From NCBI GenBank assembly GCA_948146395.1, contig OX411556.1, positions 372,001 through 436,000 of the forward strand: 64,000 nucleotides of DNA, written 5' to 3'. The number at the start of each line of letters is the position of its first letter. Within the stretch, counting starts at the first letter, position 1. Made by a program: the position numbers and the translations under genes. The DNA is from Fragum whitleyi (lineage: Eukaryota > Mollusca > Bivalvia > Cardiida > Cardiidae). Shown piece by piece: positions 38,785 through 52,575 of the stretch. Below the pieces are notes generated by a model. The model was not told the DNA's origin, searched no databases, and saw only the letters and a program-made list of their open reading frames with translations.

Positions 38785-38998
38785 ATTATTTAATCTTGAC
38801 TTAATGTTAAATATTTTGGGTAACCCATTTTTCGATCGACTGATGAGCCCATGCATTCATACCCACATCGCCCCAAACACGCGCGTTCGCTAGCTATGCA
38901 TGTGCGCTTCAAATTGACATCGGTTTCGATGCCGTCTGATGCATCCGTCTGTGCGTTTATGCAGCATCCCTGACCCCTTGTTATTCGATTTAATAGTA
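38785..38998 (+). repeat. 214-bp marker unit, copy 3
   Basis: It lies 2,483 bp after copy 2; the interval contains the first 73-bp-deleted fused dimer. Private changes are GATGAGCCC and GACATCGG. Confidence 0.92.
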
Positions 38999-40063
38999 AT
39001 TATTTAATCCTGATTTAATGTTAAATATTTTGGGTACCCATTTTTTGATCGACTGATGCGCCCATGCATTCATACCCACATCGTCCCAAACACTCGCGTT
39101 CGCTAGCTATGCATGTGCGCTTCAAATTGACACCGGTTTCGATGCCGTCTGATGCATCCGTCTGTGCGTTTATGCAGCATCCCTGACCCCTTGTTATTCG
39201 ATTTAATAGTAATTATTTAATCCTGATTTAATGTTAAATATTTTGGGTACCCAATTTTCGATCGACTGATGCGCCCATGCATTCATACCCACATCGTCCC
39301 AAACACGCGCGTTCACTAGCTATGCATGTGCGCTTCAAATTGACACCGGTTTCGATGCCGTCTGATGCATCCGTCTGTGCGTTTATGCAGCATCCCTGAC
39401 CCCTTGTTATTCGATTTAATAGTAATTATTTAATCCTGATTTAATGTTAAATATTTTGGGTACCCATTTTTCGATTGACTGATGCGCCCATGCATTCATA
39501 CCCACATCGTCCCAAACACGCGCGTTCACTAGCTATGCATGTGCGCTTCAAATTGACACCGGTTTCGATGCCGTCTGATGCATCCGTCTGTGCGTTTATG
39601 CAGCATCCCTGATCCCTTGTTATTCGATTTAATAGTAATTATTTAATCCTGATTTAATGTTAAATATTTTGGGTACCCATTTTTCGATCGACTGATGCGC
39701 CCATGCATTCATACCCACATCGTCCCAAACACGCGCGTTCACTAGCTATGCATGTGCGCTTCAAATTGACACCGGTTTCGATGCCGTCTGATGCATCCGT
39801 CTGTGCGTTTATGCAGCATCCCTGACCCCTTGTTATTCGATTTAATAGTAATTATTTAATCCTGATTTAATGTTAAATATTTTGGGTACCCATTTTTCGA
39901 TCGACTGATGCGCCCATGCATTCATACCCACATCGTCCCAAACACGCGCGTTCACTAGCTATGCATGTGCGCTTCAAATTGACACCGGTTTCGATGCCGT
40001 CTGATGCATCCGTCTGTGCGTTTATGTAGCATCCCTGATCCCTTGTTATTCGATTTAATAGTA

Positions 40064-40277
40064 ATTATTTAATCTTGACTTAATGTTAAATATTTTGGGT
40101 AACCCATTTTTCGATCGACTGATGCGCCCATGCATTCATACCCACATCGCCCCAAACACGCGCGTTCGCTAGCTATGCATGTGCGTTTCAAATTGACACC
40201 GGTTTCGATGCCGTCTGATGCATCCGTCTGTGCGTTTATGCAGCATCCCTGACCCCTTGTTATTCGATTTAATAGTA
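40064..40277 (+). repeat. 214-bp marker unit, copy 4
   Basis: It lies 1,279 bp (6 units + 1) after copy 3, the shortest spacing of the series. It has a private GTGCGTTTC. Confidence 0.92.
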
Positions 40278-41556
40278 ATTATTTAATCCTGATTTAATGT
40301 TAAATATTTTGGGTACCCATTTTTTGATCGACTGATGCGCCCATGCATTCATACCCACATCGTCCCAAACACTCGCGTTCGCTAGCTATGCATGTGCGCT
40401 TCAAATTGACACCGGTTTCGATGCCGTCTGATGCATCCGTCTGTGCGTTTATGCAGCATCCCTGACCCCTTGTTATTCGATTTTATTAGTAATTATTTAA
40501 TCCTGATTTAATGTTAAATATTTTGGGTACCCAATTTTCGATCGACTGATGCGCCCATGCATTCATACCCACATCGTCCCAAACACGCGCGTTCACTAGC
40601 TATGCATGTGCGCTTCAAATTGACACCGGTTTCGATGCCGTCTGATGCATCCGTCTGTGCGTTTATGCAGCATCCCTGACCCCTTTTTATTCGATTTAAT
40701 AGTAATTATTTAATCCTGATTTAATGTTAAATATTTTGGGTACCCATTTTTCGATTGACTGATGCGCCCATGCATTCATACCCACATCGTCCCAAACACT
40801 CGCGTTCACTAGCTATGCATGTGCGCTTCAAATTGACACCGGTTTCGATGCCGTCTGATGCATCCGTCTGTGCGTTTATGCAGCATCCCTGACCCCTTGT
40901 TATTCGATTTAATAGTAATTATTTAATCCTGATTTAATGTTAAATATTTTGGGTACCCATTTTTCGATCGACTGATGCGCCCATGCATTCATACCCACAT
41001 CGTCCCAAACACGCGCGTTCACTAGCTATGCATGTGCGCTTCAAATTGACACCGGTTTCGATGCCGTCTGATGCATCCGTCTGTGCGTTTATGCAGCATC
41101 CCTGACCCCTTGTTATTCGATTTAATAGTAATTATTTAATCCTGATTTAATGTTAAATATTTTGGGTACCCATTTTTCGATCGACTGATGCGCCCATGCA
41201 TTCATACCCACATCGTCCCAAACACTCGCGTTCGCTAGCTATGCATGTGCGCTTCAAATTGACACCGGTTTCGATGCCGTCTGATGCGTCCGTCTGTGCG
41301 TTTATGCAGCATCCCTGACCCCTTGTTATTCGATTTAATAGTAATTATTTAATCCTGATTTAATGTTAAATATTTTGGGTACCCATTTTTCGATCGACTG
41401 ATGCGCCCATGCATTCATACCCACATCGTCCCAAACACGCGCGTTCACTAGCTATGCATGTGCGCTTCAAATTGACACCGGTTTCGATGCCGTCTGATGC
41501 ATCCGTCTGTGCGTTTATGCAGCATCCCTGACCCCTTGTTATTCGATTTAATAGTA

Positions 41557-42838
41557 ATTATTTAATCCTGATTTAATGTTAAATATTTTGGGTACCCATT
41601 TTTCGATCGACTGATGCGCCCATGCATTCATACCCACATCGTCCCAAACACTCTCGCGTTTGCTAGCTATGCATGTGCGCTTCAAATTGACACCGGTTTC
41701 GATGCCGTCTGATGCGTCCGTCTGTGCGTTTATGCAGCATCCCTGACCCATTGTTATTCGATTTAATAGTAATTATTTAATCCTGATTTAATGTTAAATA
41801 TTTTGGGTACCCATTTTTCGATCGACTGATGCGCCCATGCATTCATACCCACATCGTCCCAAACACGCGCGTTCACTAGCTATGCATGTGCGCTTCAAAT
41901 TGACACCGGTTTCGATGCCGTCTGATGCGTCCGTCTGTGCGTTTATGCAGCATCCCTGACCCCTTGTTATTCGATTTAATAGTAATTATTTAATCCTGAT
42001 TTAATGTTAAATATTTTGGGTACCCATTTTTCGATTGACTGATGCGCCCATGCATTCATACCCACATCGTCCCAAACACGCGCGTTCACTAGCTATGCAT
42101 GTGCGCTTCAAATTGACACCGGTTTCGATGCCGTCTGATGCATCCGTCTGTGCGTTTATGCAGCATCCCTGACCCCTTGTTATTCGATTTAATAGTAATT
42201 ATTTAATCCTGATTTAATGTTAAATATTTTGGGTACCCATTTTTCGATCGACTGATGCGCCCATGCATTCATACCCACATCGTCCCAAACACTCTCGCGT
42301 TTGCTAGCTATGCATGTGCGCTTCAAATTGACACCGGTTTCGATGCCGTCTGATGCGTCCGTCTGTGCGTTTATGCAGCATCCCTGACCCATTGTTATTC
42401 GATTTAATAGTAATTATTTAATCCTGATTTAATGTTAAATATTTTGGGTACCCATTTTTCGATCGACTGATGCGCCCATGCATTCATACCCACATCGTCC
42501 CAAACACGCGCGTTCACTAGCTATGCATGTGCGCTTCAAATTGACACCGGTTTCGATGCCGTCTGATGCATCCGTCTGTGCGTTTATGCAGCATCCCTGA
42601 CCCCTTGTTATTCGATTTAATAGTAATTATTTAATCCTGATTTAATGTTAAATATTTTGGGTACCCATTTTTCGATCGACTGATGCGCCCATGCATTCAT
42701 ACCCACATCGTCCCAAACACGCGCGTTCACTAGCTATGCATGTGCGCTTCAAATTGACACCGGTTTCGATGCCGTCTGATGCATCCGTCTGTGCGTTTAT
42801 GTAGCATCCCTGATCCCTTGTTATTCGATTTAATAGTA
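41557..42838 (+). repeat. 1,282-bp block (two 641-bp trimers), copy 1
   Basis: The order is B-variant, C, C, repeated twice. The B-variant unit is 215 bp (41,557-41,771 and 42,198-42,412) because CACTCGCG has become CACTCTCGCG, and it also has GTTTGCTAG, GATGCGTCC and GACCCATTG. The third unit of the first trimer has CGATTGACTG; the third unit of the second ends in the TTTATGTAGC tail that leads into the marker unit. The +2 insertion and the CCCAT change open identical 67-codon minus-strand frames in each 215-bp unit. Confidence 0.9.
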
Positions 42839-43052
42839 ATTATTTAATCTTGACTTAATGTTAAATATTTTGGGTAACCCATTTTTCGATCGACTGATGC
42901 GCCCATGCATTCATACCCACATCGCCCCAAACACGCGCGTTCGCTAGCTATGCATGTGCGCTTCAAATTGACACCGGTTTCGATGCCGTCTGATGCATCC
43001 GTCTGTGCGTTTATGCAGCATCCCTGACCCCTTGTTATTCGATTTAATAGTA
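42839..43052 (+). repeat. 214-bp marker unit, copy 5
   Basis: It lies 2,775 bp after copy 4 and directly follows the first copy of the 1,282-bp block that contains the CTCTCGCG units. Confidence 0.92.
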
Positions 43053-44757
43053 ATTATTTAATCCTGATTTAATGTTAAATATTTTGGGTACCCATTTTTT
43101 GATCGACTGATGCGCCCATGCATTCATACCCACATCGTCCCAAACACTCGCGTTCGCTAGCTATGCATGTGCGCTTCAAATTGACACCGGTTTCGATGCC
43201 GTCTGATGCATCCGTCTGTGCGTTTATGCAGCATCCCTGACCCCTTGTTATTCGATTTTATTAGTAATTATTTAATCCTGATTTAATGTTAAATATTTTG
43301 GGTACCCATTTTTCGATCGACTGATGCGCCCATGCATTCATACCCACATCGTCCCAAACACGCGCGTTCACTAGCTATGCATGTGCGCTTCAAATTGACA
43401 CCGGTTTCGATGCCGTCTGATGCATCCGTCTGTGCGTTTATGCAGCATCCCTGACCCCTTTTTATTCGATTTAATAGTAATTATTTAATCCTGATTTAAT
43501 GTTAAATATTTTGGGTACCCATTTTTCGATTGACTGATGCGCCCATGCATTCATACCCACATCGTCCCAAACACTCGCGTTCACTAGCTATGCATGTGCG
43601 CTTCAAATTGACACCGGTTTCGATGCCGTCTGATGCATCCGTCTGTGCGTTTATGCAGCATCCCTGACCCCTTGTTATTCGATTTAATAGTAATTATTTA
43701 ATCCTGATTTAATGTTAAATATTTTGGGTACCCATTTTTCGATCGACTGATGCGCCCATGCATTCATACCCACATCGTCCCAAACACGCGCGTTCACTAG
43801 CTATGCATGTGCGCTTCAAATTGACACCGGTTTCGATGCCGTCTGATGCATCCGTCTGTGCGTTTATGCAGCATCCCTGACCCCTTTTTATTCGATTTAA
43901 TAGTAATTATTTAATCCTGATTTAATGTTAAATATTTTGGGTACCCATTTTTCGATTGACTGATGCGCCCATGCATTCATACCCACATCGTCCCAAACAC
44001 TCGCGTTCACTAGCTATGCATGTGCGCTTCAAATTGACACCGGTTTCGATGCCGTCTGATGCATCCGTCTGTGCGTTTATGCAGCATCCCTGACCCCTTG
44101 TTATTCGATTTAATAGTAATTATTTAATCCTGATTTAATGTTAAATATTTTGGGTACCCATTTTTCGATCGACTGATGCGCCCATGCATTCATACCCACA
44201 TCGCCCCAAACACGCGCGTTCGCTAGCTATGCATGTGCGCTTCAAATTGACACCGGTTTCGATGCCGTCTGATGCATCCGTCTGTGCGTTTATGCAGCAT
44301 CCCTGACCCCTTGTTATTCGATTTAATAGTAATTATTTAATCCTGATTTAATGTTAAATATTTTGGGTACCCATTTTTCGATCGACTGATGCGCCCATGC
44401 ATTCATACCCACATCGTCCCAAACACTCGCGTTCGCTAGCTATGCATGTGCGCTTCAAATTGACACCAGTTTCGATGCCGTCTGATGCGTCCGTCTGTGC
44501 GTTTATGCAGCATCCCTGACCCCTTGTTATTCGATTTAATAGTAATTATTTAATCCTGATTTAATGTTAAATATTTTGGGTACCCATTTTTCGATCGACT
44601 GATGCGCCCATGCATTCATACCCACATCGTCCCAAACACGCGCGTTCACTAGCTATGCATGTGCGCTTCAAATTGACACCGGTTTCGATGCCGTCTGATG
44701 CATCCGTCTGTGCGTTTATGCAGCATCCCTGACCCCTTGTTATTCGATTTAATAGTA
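43053..44757 (+). repeat. Units between 1,282-bp blocks 1 and 2, with B/C mixed units
   Basis: Following the marker unit there are B, C, mixed, C, mixed, A, B and C units. The mixed units (near 43,570 and 43,996) have T96 together with A104 and carry CGATTGACTG, so they combine B and C sites. A one-base insertion, ATTTTATTAG, lies at about 43,256. The C-plus-mixed pair is duplicated here, whereas it occurs once at the matching places after 46,040 and 49,666. Confidence 0.8.
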
Positions 44758-46039
44758 ATTATTTAATCCTGATTTAATGTTAAATATTTTGGGTACCCAT
44801 TTTTCGATCGACTGATGCGCCCATGCATTCATACCCACATCGTCCCAAACACTCTCGCGTTTGCTAGCTATGCATGTGCGCTTCAAATTGACACCGGTTT
44901 CGATGCCGTCTGATGCGTCCGTCTGTGCGTTTATGCAGCATCCCTGACCCATTGTTATTCGATTTAATAGTAATTATTTAATCCTGATTTAATGTTAAAT
45001 ATTTTGGGTACCCATTTTTCGATCGACTGATGCGCCCATGCATTCATACCCACATCGTCCCAAACACGCGCGTTCACTAGCTATGCATGTGCGCTTCAAA
45101 TTGACACCGGTTTCGATGCCGTCTGATGCGTCCGTCTGTGCGTTTATGCAGCATCCCTGACCCCTTGTTATTCGATTTAATAGTAATTATTTAATCCTGA
45201 TTTAATGTTAAATATTTTGGGTACCCATTTTTCGATTGACTGATGCGCCCATGCATTCATACCCACATCGTCCCAAACACGCGCGTTCACTAGCTATGCA
45301 TGTGCGCTTCAAATTGACACCGGTTTCGATGCCGTCTGATGCATCCGTCTGTGCGTTTATGCAGCATCCCTGACCCCTTGTTATTCGATTTAATAGTAAT
45401 TATTTAATCCTGATTTAATGTTAAATATTTTGGGTACCCATTTTTCGATCGACTGATGCGCCCATGCATTCATACCCACATCGTCCCAAACACTCTCGCG
45501 TTTGCTAGCTATGCATGTGCGCTTCAAATTGACACCGGTTTCGATGCCGTCTGATGCGTCCGTCTGTGCGTTTATGCAGCATCCCTGACCCATTGTTATT
45601 CGATTTAATAGTAATTATTTAATCCTGATTTAATGTTAAATATTTTGGGTACCCATTTTTCGATCGACTGATGCGCCCATGCATTCATACCCACATCGTC
45701 CCAAACACGCGCGTTCACTAGCTATGCATGTGCGCTTCAAATTGACACCGGTTTCGATGCCGTCTGATGCATCCGTCTGTGCGTTTATGCAGCATCCCTG
45801 ACCCCTTGTTATTCGATTTAATAGTAATTATTTAATCCTGATTTAATGTTAAATATTTTGGGTACCCATTTTTCGATCGACTGATGCGCCCATGCATTCA
45901 TACCCACATCGTCCCAAACACGCGCGTTCACTAGCTATGCATGTGCGCTTCAAATTGACACCGGTTTCGATGCCGTCTGATGCATCCGTCTGTGCGTTTA
46001 TGTAGCATCCCTGATCCCTTGTTATTCGATTTAATAGTA
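44758..46039 (+). repeat. 1,282-bp block, copy 2
   Basis: It has the same six-unit order 3,201 bp after copy 1, with 215-bp units at 44,758-44,972 and 45,399-45,613. Similarity extends upstream through a C unit and a B unit with GATGCGTCC, though that B unit has CACCAGTTTCG here. Confidence 0.9.
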
Positions 46040-46253
46040 ATTATTTAATCTTGACTTAATGTTAAATATTTTGGGTAACCCATTTTTCGATCGACTGATG
46101 CGCCCATGCATTCATACCCACATCGCCCCAAACACGCGCGTTCGCTAGCTATGCATGTGCGCTTCAAATTGACACCGGTTTCGATGCCGTCTGATGCATC
46201 CGTCTGTGCGTTTATGCAGCATCCCTGACCCCTTGTTATTCGATTTTATTAGT
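46040..46253 (+). repeat. 214-bp marker unit, copy 6
   Basis: It lies 3,201 bp after copy 5 and follows the second 1,282-bp block. The type B unit with CATTTTTTGATCG that normally comes next is missing here, and the ATTTTATTAG join follows directly (about 46,244). Confidence 0.92.
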
Positions 46254-48383
46254 AATTATTTAATCCTGATTTAATGTTAAATATTTTGGGTACCCATTTT
46301 TCGATCGACTGATGCGCCCATGCATTCATACCCACATCGTCCCAAACACGCGCGTTCACTAGCTATGCATGTGCGCTTCAAATTGACACCGGTTTCGATG
46401 CCGTCTGATGCATCCGTCTGTGCGTTTATGCAGCATCCCTGACCCCTTTTTATTCGATTTAATAGTAATTATTTAATCCTGATTTAATGTTAAATATTTT
46501 GGGTACCCATTTTTCGATTGACTGATGCGCCCATGCATTCATACCCACATCGTCCCAAACACTCGCGTTCACTAGCTATGCATGTGCGCTTCAAATTGAC
46601 ACCGGTTTCGATGCCGTCTGATGCATCCGTCTGTGCGTTTATGCAGCATCCCTGACCCCTTGTTATTCGATTTAATAGTAATTATTTAATCCTGATTTAA
46701 TGTTAAATATTTTGGGTACCCATTTTTCGATCGACTGATGCGCCCATGCATTCATACCCACATCGCCCCAAACACGCGCGTTCGCTAGCTATGCATGTGC
46801 GCTTCAAATTGACACCGGTTTCGATGCCGTCTGATGCGTCCGTCTGTGCGTTTATGCAGCATCCCTGACCCCTTGTTATTCGATTTAATAGTAATTATTT
46901 AATCCTGATTTAATGTTAAATATTTTGGGTACCCATTTTTCGATCGACTGATGCGCCCATGCATTCATACCCACATCGTCCCAAACACGCGCGTTCACTA
47001 GCTATGCATGTGCGCTTCAAATTGACACCGGTTTCGATGCCGTCTGATGCATCCGTCTGTGCGTTTATGCAGCATCCCTGACCCCTTGTTATTCGATTTA
47101 ATAGTAATTATTTAATCCTGATTTAATGTAAATATTTTGGGTACCCATTTTTCGATCGACTGATGCGTCCATGCATTCATACCCACATCGCCCCAAACAC
47201 GCGCGTTCGCTAGCTATGCATGTGCGCTTCAAATTGACACCGGTTTCGATGTCGTCTGATGCATCCGTCTGTGCGTTTATGCAGCATCCCTGACCCCTTG
47301 TTATTCGATTTAATAGTAATTATTTAATCCTGATTTAATGTTAAATATTTTGGGTACCCATTTTTCGATCGACTGATGCGCCCATGCATTCATACCCACA
47401 TCGTCCCAAACACTCGCGTTCGCTAGCTATGCATGTGCGCTTCAAATTGACACCGGTTTCGATGCCGTCTAATGCATCCGTCTGTGCGTTTATGCAGCAT
47501 CCCTGACCCCTTGTTATTCGATTTAATAGTAATTATTTAATCCTGATTTAATGTTAAATATTTTGGGTACCCATTTTTCGATCGACTGATGCGCCCATGC
47601 ATTCATACCCACATCGTCCCAAACACTCGCGTTCGCTAGCTATGCATGTGCGCTTCAAATTGACACCGGTTTCGATGCCGTCTGATGCATCCGTCTGTGC
47701 GTTTATGCAGCATCCCTGACAACTTGTTATTCGATTTAATAGTAATTATTTAATCCTGATTTAATGTTAAATATTTTGGGTACCCATTTTTCGATCGACT
47801 GATGCGCCCATGCATTCATACCCACATCGCCCCAAACACGCGCGTTCGCTAGCTATGCATGTGCGCTTCAAATTGACACCGGTTTCGATGCCGTCTGATG
47901 CATCCGTCTGTGCGTTTATGCAGCATCCCTGACCCCTTGTTATTCGATTTAATAGTAATTATTTAATCCTGATTTAATGTTAAATATTTTGGGTACCCAT
48001 TTTTCGATCGACTGATGCGCCCATGCATTCATACCCACATCGTCCCAAACACTCGCGTTCGCTAGCTATGCATGTGCGCTTCAAATTGACACCGGTTTCG
48101 ATGCCGTCTGATGCGTCCGTCTGTGCGTTTATGCAGCATCCCTGACCCCTTGTTATTCGATTTAATAGTAATTATTTAATCCTGATTTAATGTTAAATAT
48201 TTTGGGTACCCATTTTTCGATCGACTGATGCGCCCATGCATTCATACCCACATCGTCCCAAACACGCGCGTTCACTAGCTATGCATGTGCGCTTCAAATT
48301 GACACCGGTTTCGATGCCGTCTGATGCATCCGTCTGTGCGTTTATGCAGCATCCCTGACCCCTTGTTATTCGATTTAATAGTA
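46254..48383 (+). repeat. Units between 1,282-bp blocks 2 and 3
   Basis: The order is C, mixed B/C, A, C, A, B, B, A, B, C. The 212-bp unit that begins at about 47,115 has AATGTAAATATT, one T short, with GATGCGTCC changed to GCGTCCATGC and GATGTCGTC; the same 212-bp unit returns near 51,165 and 57,269. The run A, B, B with GACAACTTG, from about 47,115 to 47,745, is the same module seen inside the 6,104-bp repeat. Confidence 0.8.
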
Positions 48384-49665
48384 ATTATTTAATCCTGATT
48401 TAATGTTAAATATTTTGGGTACCCATTTTTCGATCGACTGATGCGCCCATGCATTCATACCCACATCGTCCCAAACACTCTCGCGTTTGCTAGCTATGCA
48501 TGTGCGCTTCAAATTGACACCGGTTTCGATGCCGTCTGATGCGTCCGTCTGTGCGTTTATGCAGCATCCCTGACCCATTGTTATTCGATTTAATAGTAAT
48601 TATTTAATCCTGATTTAATGTTAAATATTTTGGGTACCCATTTTTCGATCGACTGATGCGCCCATGCATTCATACCCACATCGTCCCAAACACGCGCGTT
48701 CACTAGCTATGCATGTGCGCTTCAAATTGACACCGGTTTCGATGCCGTCTGATGCGTCCGTCTGTGCGTTTATGCAGCATCCCTGACCCCTTGTTATTCG
48801 ATTTAATAGTAATTATTTAATCCTGATTTAATGTTAAATATTTTGGGTACCCATTTTTCGATTGACTGATGCGCCCATGCATTCATACCCACATCGTCCC
48901 AAACACGCGCGTTCACTAGCTATGCATGTGCGCTTCAAATTGACACCGGTTTCGATGCCGTCTGATGCATCCGTCTGTGCGTTTATGCAGCATCCCTGAC
49001 CCCTTGTTATTCGATTTAATAGTAATTATTTAATCCTGATTTAATGTTAAATATTTTGGGTACCCATTTTTCGATCGACTGATGCGCCCATGCATTCATA
49101 CCCACATCGTCCCAAACACTCTCGCGTTTGCTAGCTATGCATGTGCGCTTCAAATTGACACCGGTTTCGATGCCGTCTGATGCGTCCGTCTGTGCGTTTA
49201 TGCAGCATCCCTGACCCATTGTTATTCGATTTAATAGTAATTATTTAATCCTGATTTAATGTTAAATATTTTGGGTACCCATTTTTCGATCGACTGATGC
49301 GCCCATGCATTCATACCCACATCGTCCCAAACACGCGCGTTCACTAGCTATGCATGTGCGCTTCAAATTGACACCGGTTTCGATGCCGTCTGATGCATCC
49401 GTCTGTGCGTTTATGCAGCATCCCTGACCCCTTGTTATTCGATTTAATAGTAATTATTTAATCCTGATTTAATGTTAAATATTTTGGGTACCCATTTTTC
49501 GATCGACTGATGCGCCCATGCATTCATACCCACATCGTCCCAAACACGCGCGTTCACTAGCTATGCATGTGCGCTTCAAATTGACACCGGTTTCGATGCC
49601 GTCTGATGCATCCGTCTGTGCGTTTATGTAGCATCCCTGATCCCTTGTTATTCGATTTAATAGTA
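48384..49665 (+). repeat. 1,282-bp block, copy 3
   Basis: It has the same order 3,626 bp after copy 2, with 215-bp units at 48,384-48,598 and 49,025-49,239. The upstream C and B units (from about 47,958) also correspond to those before copies 1 and 2. Confidence 0.9.
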
Positions 49666-49879
49666 ATTATTTAATCTTGACTTAATGTTAAATATTTTGG
49701 GTAACCCATTTTTCGATCGACTGATGCGCCCATGCATTCATACCCACATCGCCCCAAACACGCGCGTTCGCTAGCTATGCATGTGCGCTTCAAATTGACA
49801 CCGGTTTCGATGCCGTCTGATGCATCCGTCTGTGCGTTTATGCAGCATCCCTGACCCCTTGTTATTCGATTTAATAGTA
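49666..49879 (+). repeat. 214-bp marker unit, copy 7
   Basis: It lies 3,626 bp after copy 6 and follows the third 1,282-bp block. The type B unit with CATTTTTTGATCG is present after it, as it is after copy 5. Confidence 0.92.
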
Positions 49880-50680
49880 ATTATTTAATCCTGATTTAAT
49901 GTTAAATATTTTGGGTACCCATTTTTTGATCGACTGATGCGCCCATGCATTCATACCCACATCGTCCCAAACACTCGCGTTCGCTAGCTATGCATGTGCG
50001 CTTCAAATTGACACCGGTTTCGATGCCGTCTGATGCATCCGTCTGTGCGTTTATGCAGCATCCCTGACCCCTTGTTATTCGATTTTATTAGTAATTATTT
50101 AATCCTGATTTAATGTTAAATATTTTGGGTACCCATTTTTCGATCGACTGATGCGCCCATGCATTCATACCCACATCGTCCCAAACACGCGCGTTCACTA
50201 GCTATACATGTGCGCTTCAAATTGACACCGGTTTCGATGCCGTCTGATGCATCCGTCTGTGCGTTTATGCAGCATCCCTGACCCCTTTTTATTCGATTTA
50301 ATAGTAATTATTTAATCCTGATTTAATGTTAAATATTTTGGGTACCCATTTTTCGATTGACTGATGCGCCCATGCATTCATACCCACATCGTCCCAAACA
50401 CTCGCGTTCACTAGCTATGCATGTGCGCTTCAAATTGACACCGGTTTCGATGCCGTCTGATGCATCCGTCTGTGCGTTTATGCAGCATCCCTGACCCCTT
50501 GTTATTCGATTTAATAGTAATTATTTAATCCTGATTTAATGTTAAATATTTTGGGTACCCATTTTTCGATCGACTGATGCGCCCATGCATTCATACCCAC
50601 ATCGCCCCAAACACGCGCGTTCGCTAGCTATGCATGTGCGCTTCAAATTGACACCGGTTTCGATGCCGTCTGATGCATCC
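49880..50680 (+). repeat. Short bridge between the third 1,282-bp block and the 6,104-bp pair
   Basis: The order is B with CATTTTTTGATCG, C with the ATTTTATTAG insertion before it (about 50,085), a mixed B/C unit with CGATTGACTG, and type A. It matches the start of the segment after the marker unit at 42,839. Confidence 0.8.
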
Positions 50681-52222
50681 GTCTGTGCGTTTATGCAGCA
50701 TCCCTGACCCCTTGTTATTCGATTTAATAGTAATTATTTAATCCTGATTTAATGTTAAATATTTTGGGTACCCATTTTTCGATCGACTGATGCGCCCATG
50801 CATTCATACCCACATCGTCCCAAACACTCGCGTTCGCTAGCTATGCATGTGCGCTTCAAATTGACACCGGTTTCGATGCCGTCTGATGCGTCCGTCTGTG
50901 CGTTTATGCAGCATCCCTGACCCCTTGTTATTCGATTTAATAGTAATTATTTAATCCTGATTTAATGTTAAATATTTTGGGTACCCATTTTTCGATCGAC
51001 TGATGCGCCCATGCATTCATACCCACATCGTCCCAAACACGCGCGTTCACTAGCTATGCATGTGCGCTTCAAATTGACACCGGTTTCGATGCCGTCTGAT
51101 GCATCCGTCTGTGCGTTTATGCAGCATCCCTGACCCCTTGTTATTCGATTTAATAGTAATTATTTAATCCTGATTTAATGTAAATATTTTGGGTACCCTT
51201 TTTTCGATCGACTGATGCGTCCATGCATTCATACCCACATCGCCCCAAACACGCGCGTTCGCTAGCTATGCATGTGCGCTTCAAATTGACACCGGTTTCG
51301 ATGTCGTCTGATGCATCCGTCTGTGCGTTTATGCAGCATCCCTGACCCCTTGTTATTCGATTTAATAGTAATTATTTAATCCTGATTTAATGTTAAATAT
51401 TTTGGGTACCCAATTTTCGATCGACTGATGCGCCCATGCATTCATACCCACATCGTCCCAAACACTCGCGTTCGCTAGCTATGCATGTGCGCTTCAAATT
51501 GACACCGGTTTCGATGCCGTCTAATGCATCCGTCTGTGCGTTTATGCAGCATCCCTGACCCCTTGTTATTCGATTTAATAGTAATTATTTAATCCTGATT
51601 TAATGTTAAATATTTTGGGTACCCATTTTTCGATCGACTGATGCGCCCATGCATTCATACCCACATCGTCCCAAACACTCGCGTTCGCTAGCTATGCATG
51701 TGCGCTTCAAATTGACACCGGTTTCGATGCCGTCTGATGCATCCGTCTGTGCGTTTATGCAGCATCCCTGACAACTTGTTATTCGATTTAATAGTAATTA
51801 TTTAATCCTGATTTAATGTTAAAAATTTTGGGTACCCATTTTTCGGTCGACTGATGCGCCCATGCATTCATACCCACATCGTCCCAAACACGCGCGTTCA
51901 CTAGCTATGCATGTGCGCTTCAAATTGACACCGGTTTCGATGCCGTCTGATGCATCCGTCTGTGCGTTTATGCAGCATCCCTGACCCCTTGTTATTCGAT
52001 TTAATAGTAATTATTTAATCCTGATTTAATGTTAAATATTTTGGGTACCCATTTTTCGATCGACTGATGCGCCCATGCATTCATACCCACATCGCCCCAA
52101 ACACGCGCGTTCGCTAGCTATGCATGTGCGCTTCAAATTGACACCGGTTTCGATGCCGTCTGATGCATCCGTCTGTGCGTTTATGCAGCATCCGTGACCC
52201 CTTGCTATTCGATTTAATAGTA

Positions 52223-52575
52223 ATTATTTAATCCTGATTTAATGTTAAATATTTTGGGTACCCATTTTTCGATCGACTGATGCGCCCATGCATTCATACC
52301 CACATCGTCCCAAACACTCGCGTGCGCTAGCTATGCACGTGCGCTTCAAAATGACGCCGGTTTCGATGCCGTCTGATGCATCCGTCTGTGCGTTTATGCA
52401 GCATCCCTGACCCCTTGTAATGCGCCCATGCATTCATACCCACATCGTCCCAAACACTCGCGTTCGCTAGCTATGCATGTGCGCTTCAAATTGACACCGG
52501 TTTCGATGCCGTCTGATGCATCCGTCTGTGCGTTTATGCAGCATCCCTGACAACTTGTTATTCGATTTAATAGTA
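52223..52575 (+). repeat. Fused dimer, 73-bp deletion, copy 2
   Basis: The junction at 52,417/52,418 is identical to that of copy 1, with the same linked substitutions. The first half is type B at sites 86 and 96, and the preceding unit has GCATCCGTGACCCCTTGCTATT. It lies within copy 1 of the 6,104-bp repeat. Confidence 0.93.

Larger units (their letters stand above)
34597..40920 (+). repeat. Repeated A-B-C-C modules led by the marker unit
   Basis: After each marker unit (type A) the next units are type B with CATTTTTTGATCG, type C, then a unit with CGATTGACTG. This four-unit order is visible after 34,597, 36,302, 38,785 and 40,064. In the fourth module the CGATTGACTG unit has T96 with A104, a B/C mixture. 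Between modules lie other A, B and C units and, at 38,006, the fused dimer. The layout suggests repeated unequal exchange of multi-unit blocks. Confidence 0.82.

Noticed and set aside
41548..49219. Six identical 67-codon minus-strand open frames (41,548, 42,189, 44,749, 45,390, 48,375 and 49,016)
   Set aside because: Each lies in a 215-bp variant unit where CCCAT supplies an ATG and a +2 insertion bypasses stops. They are identical because the block was copied, not by selection on a protein; there is no ribosome-site, promoter or domain evidence.
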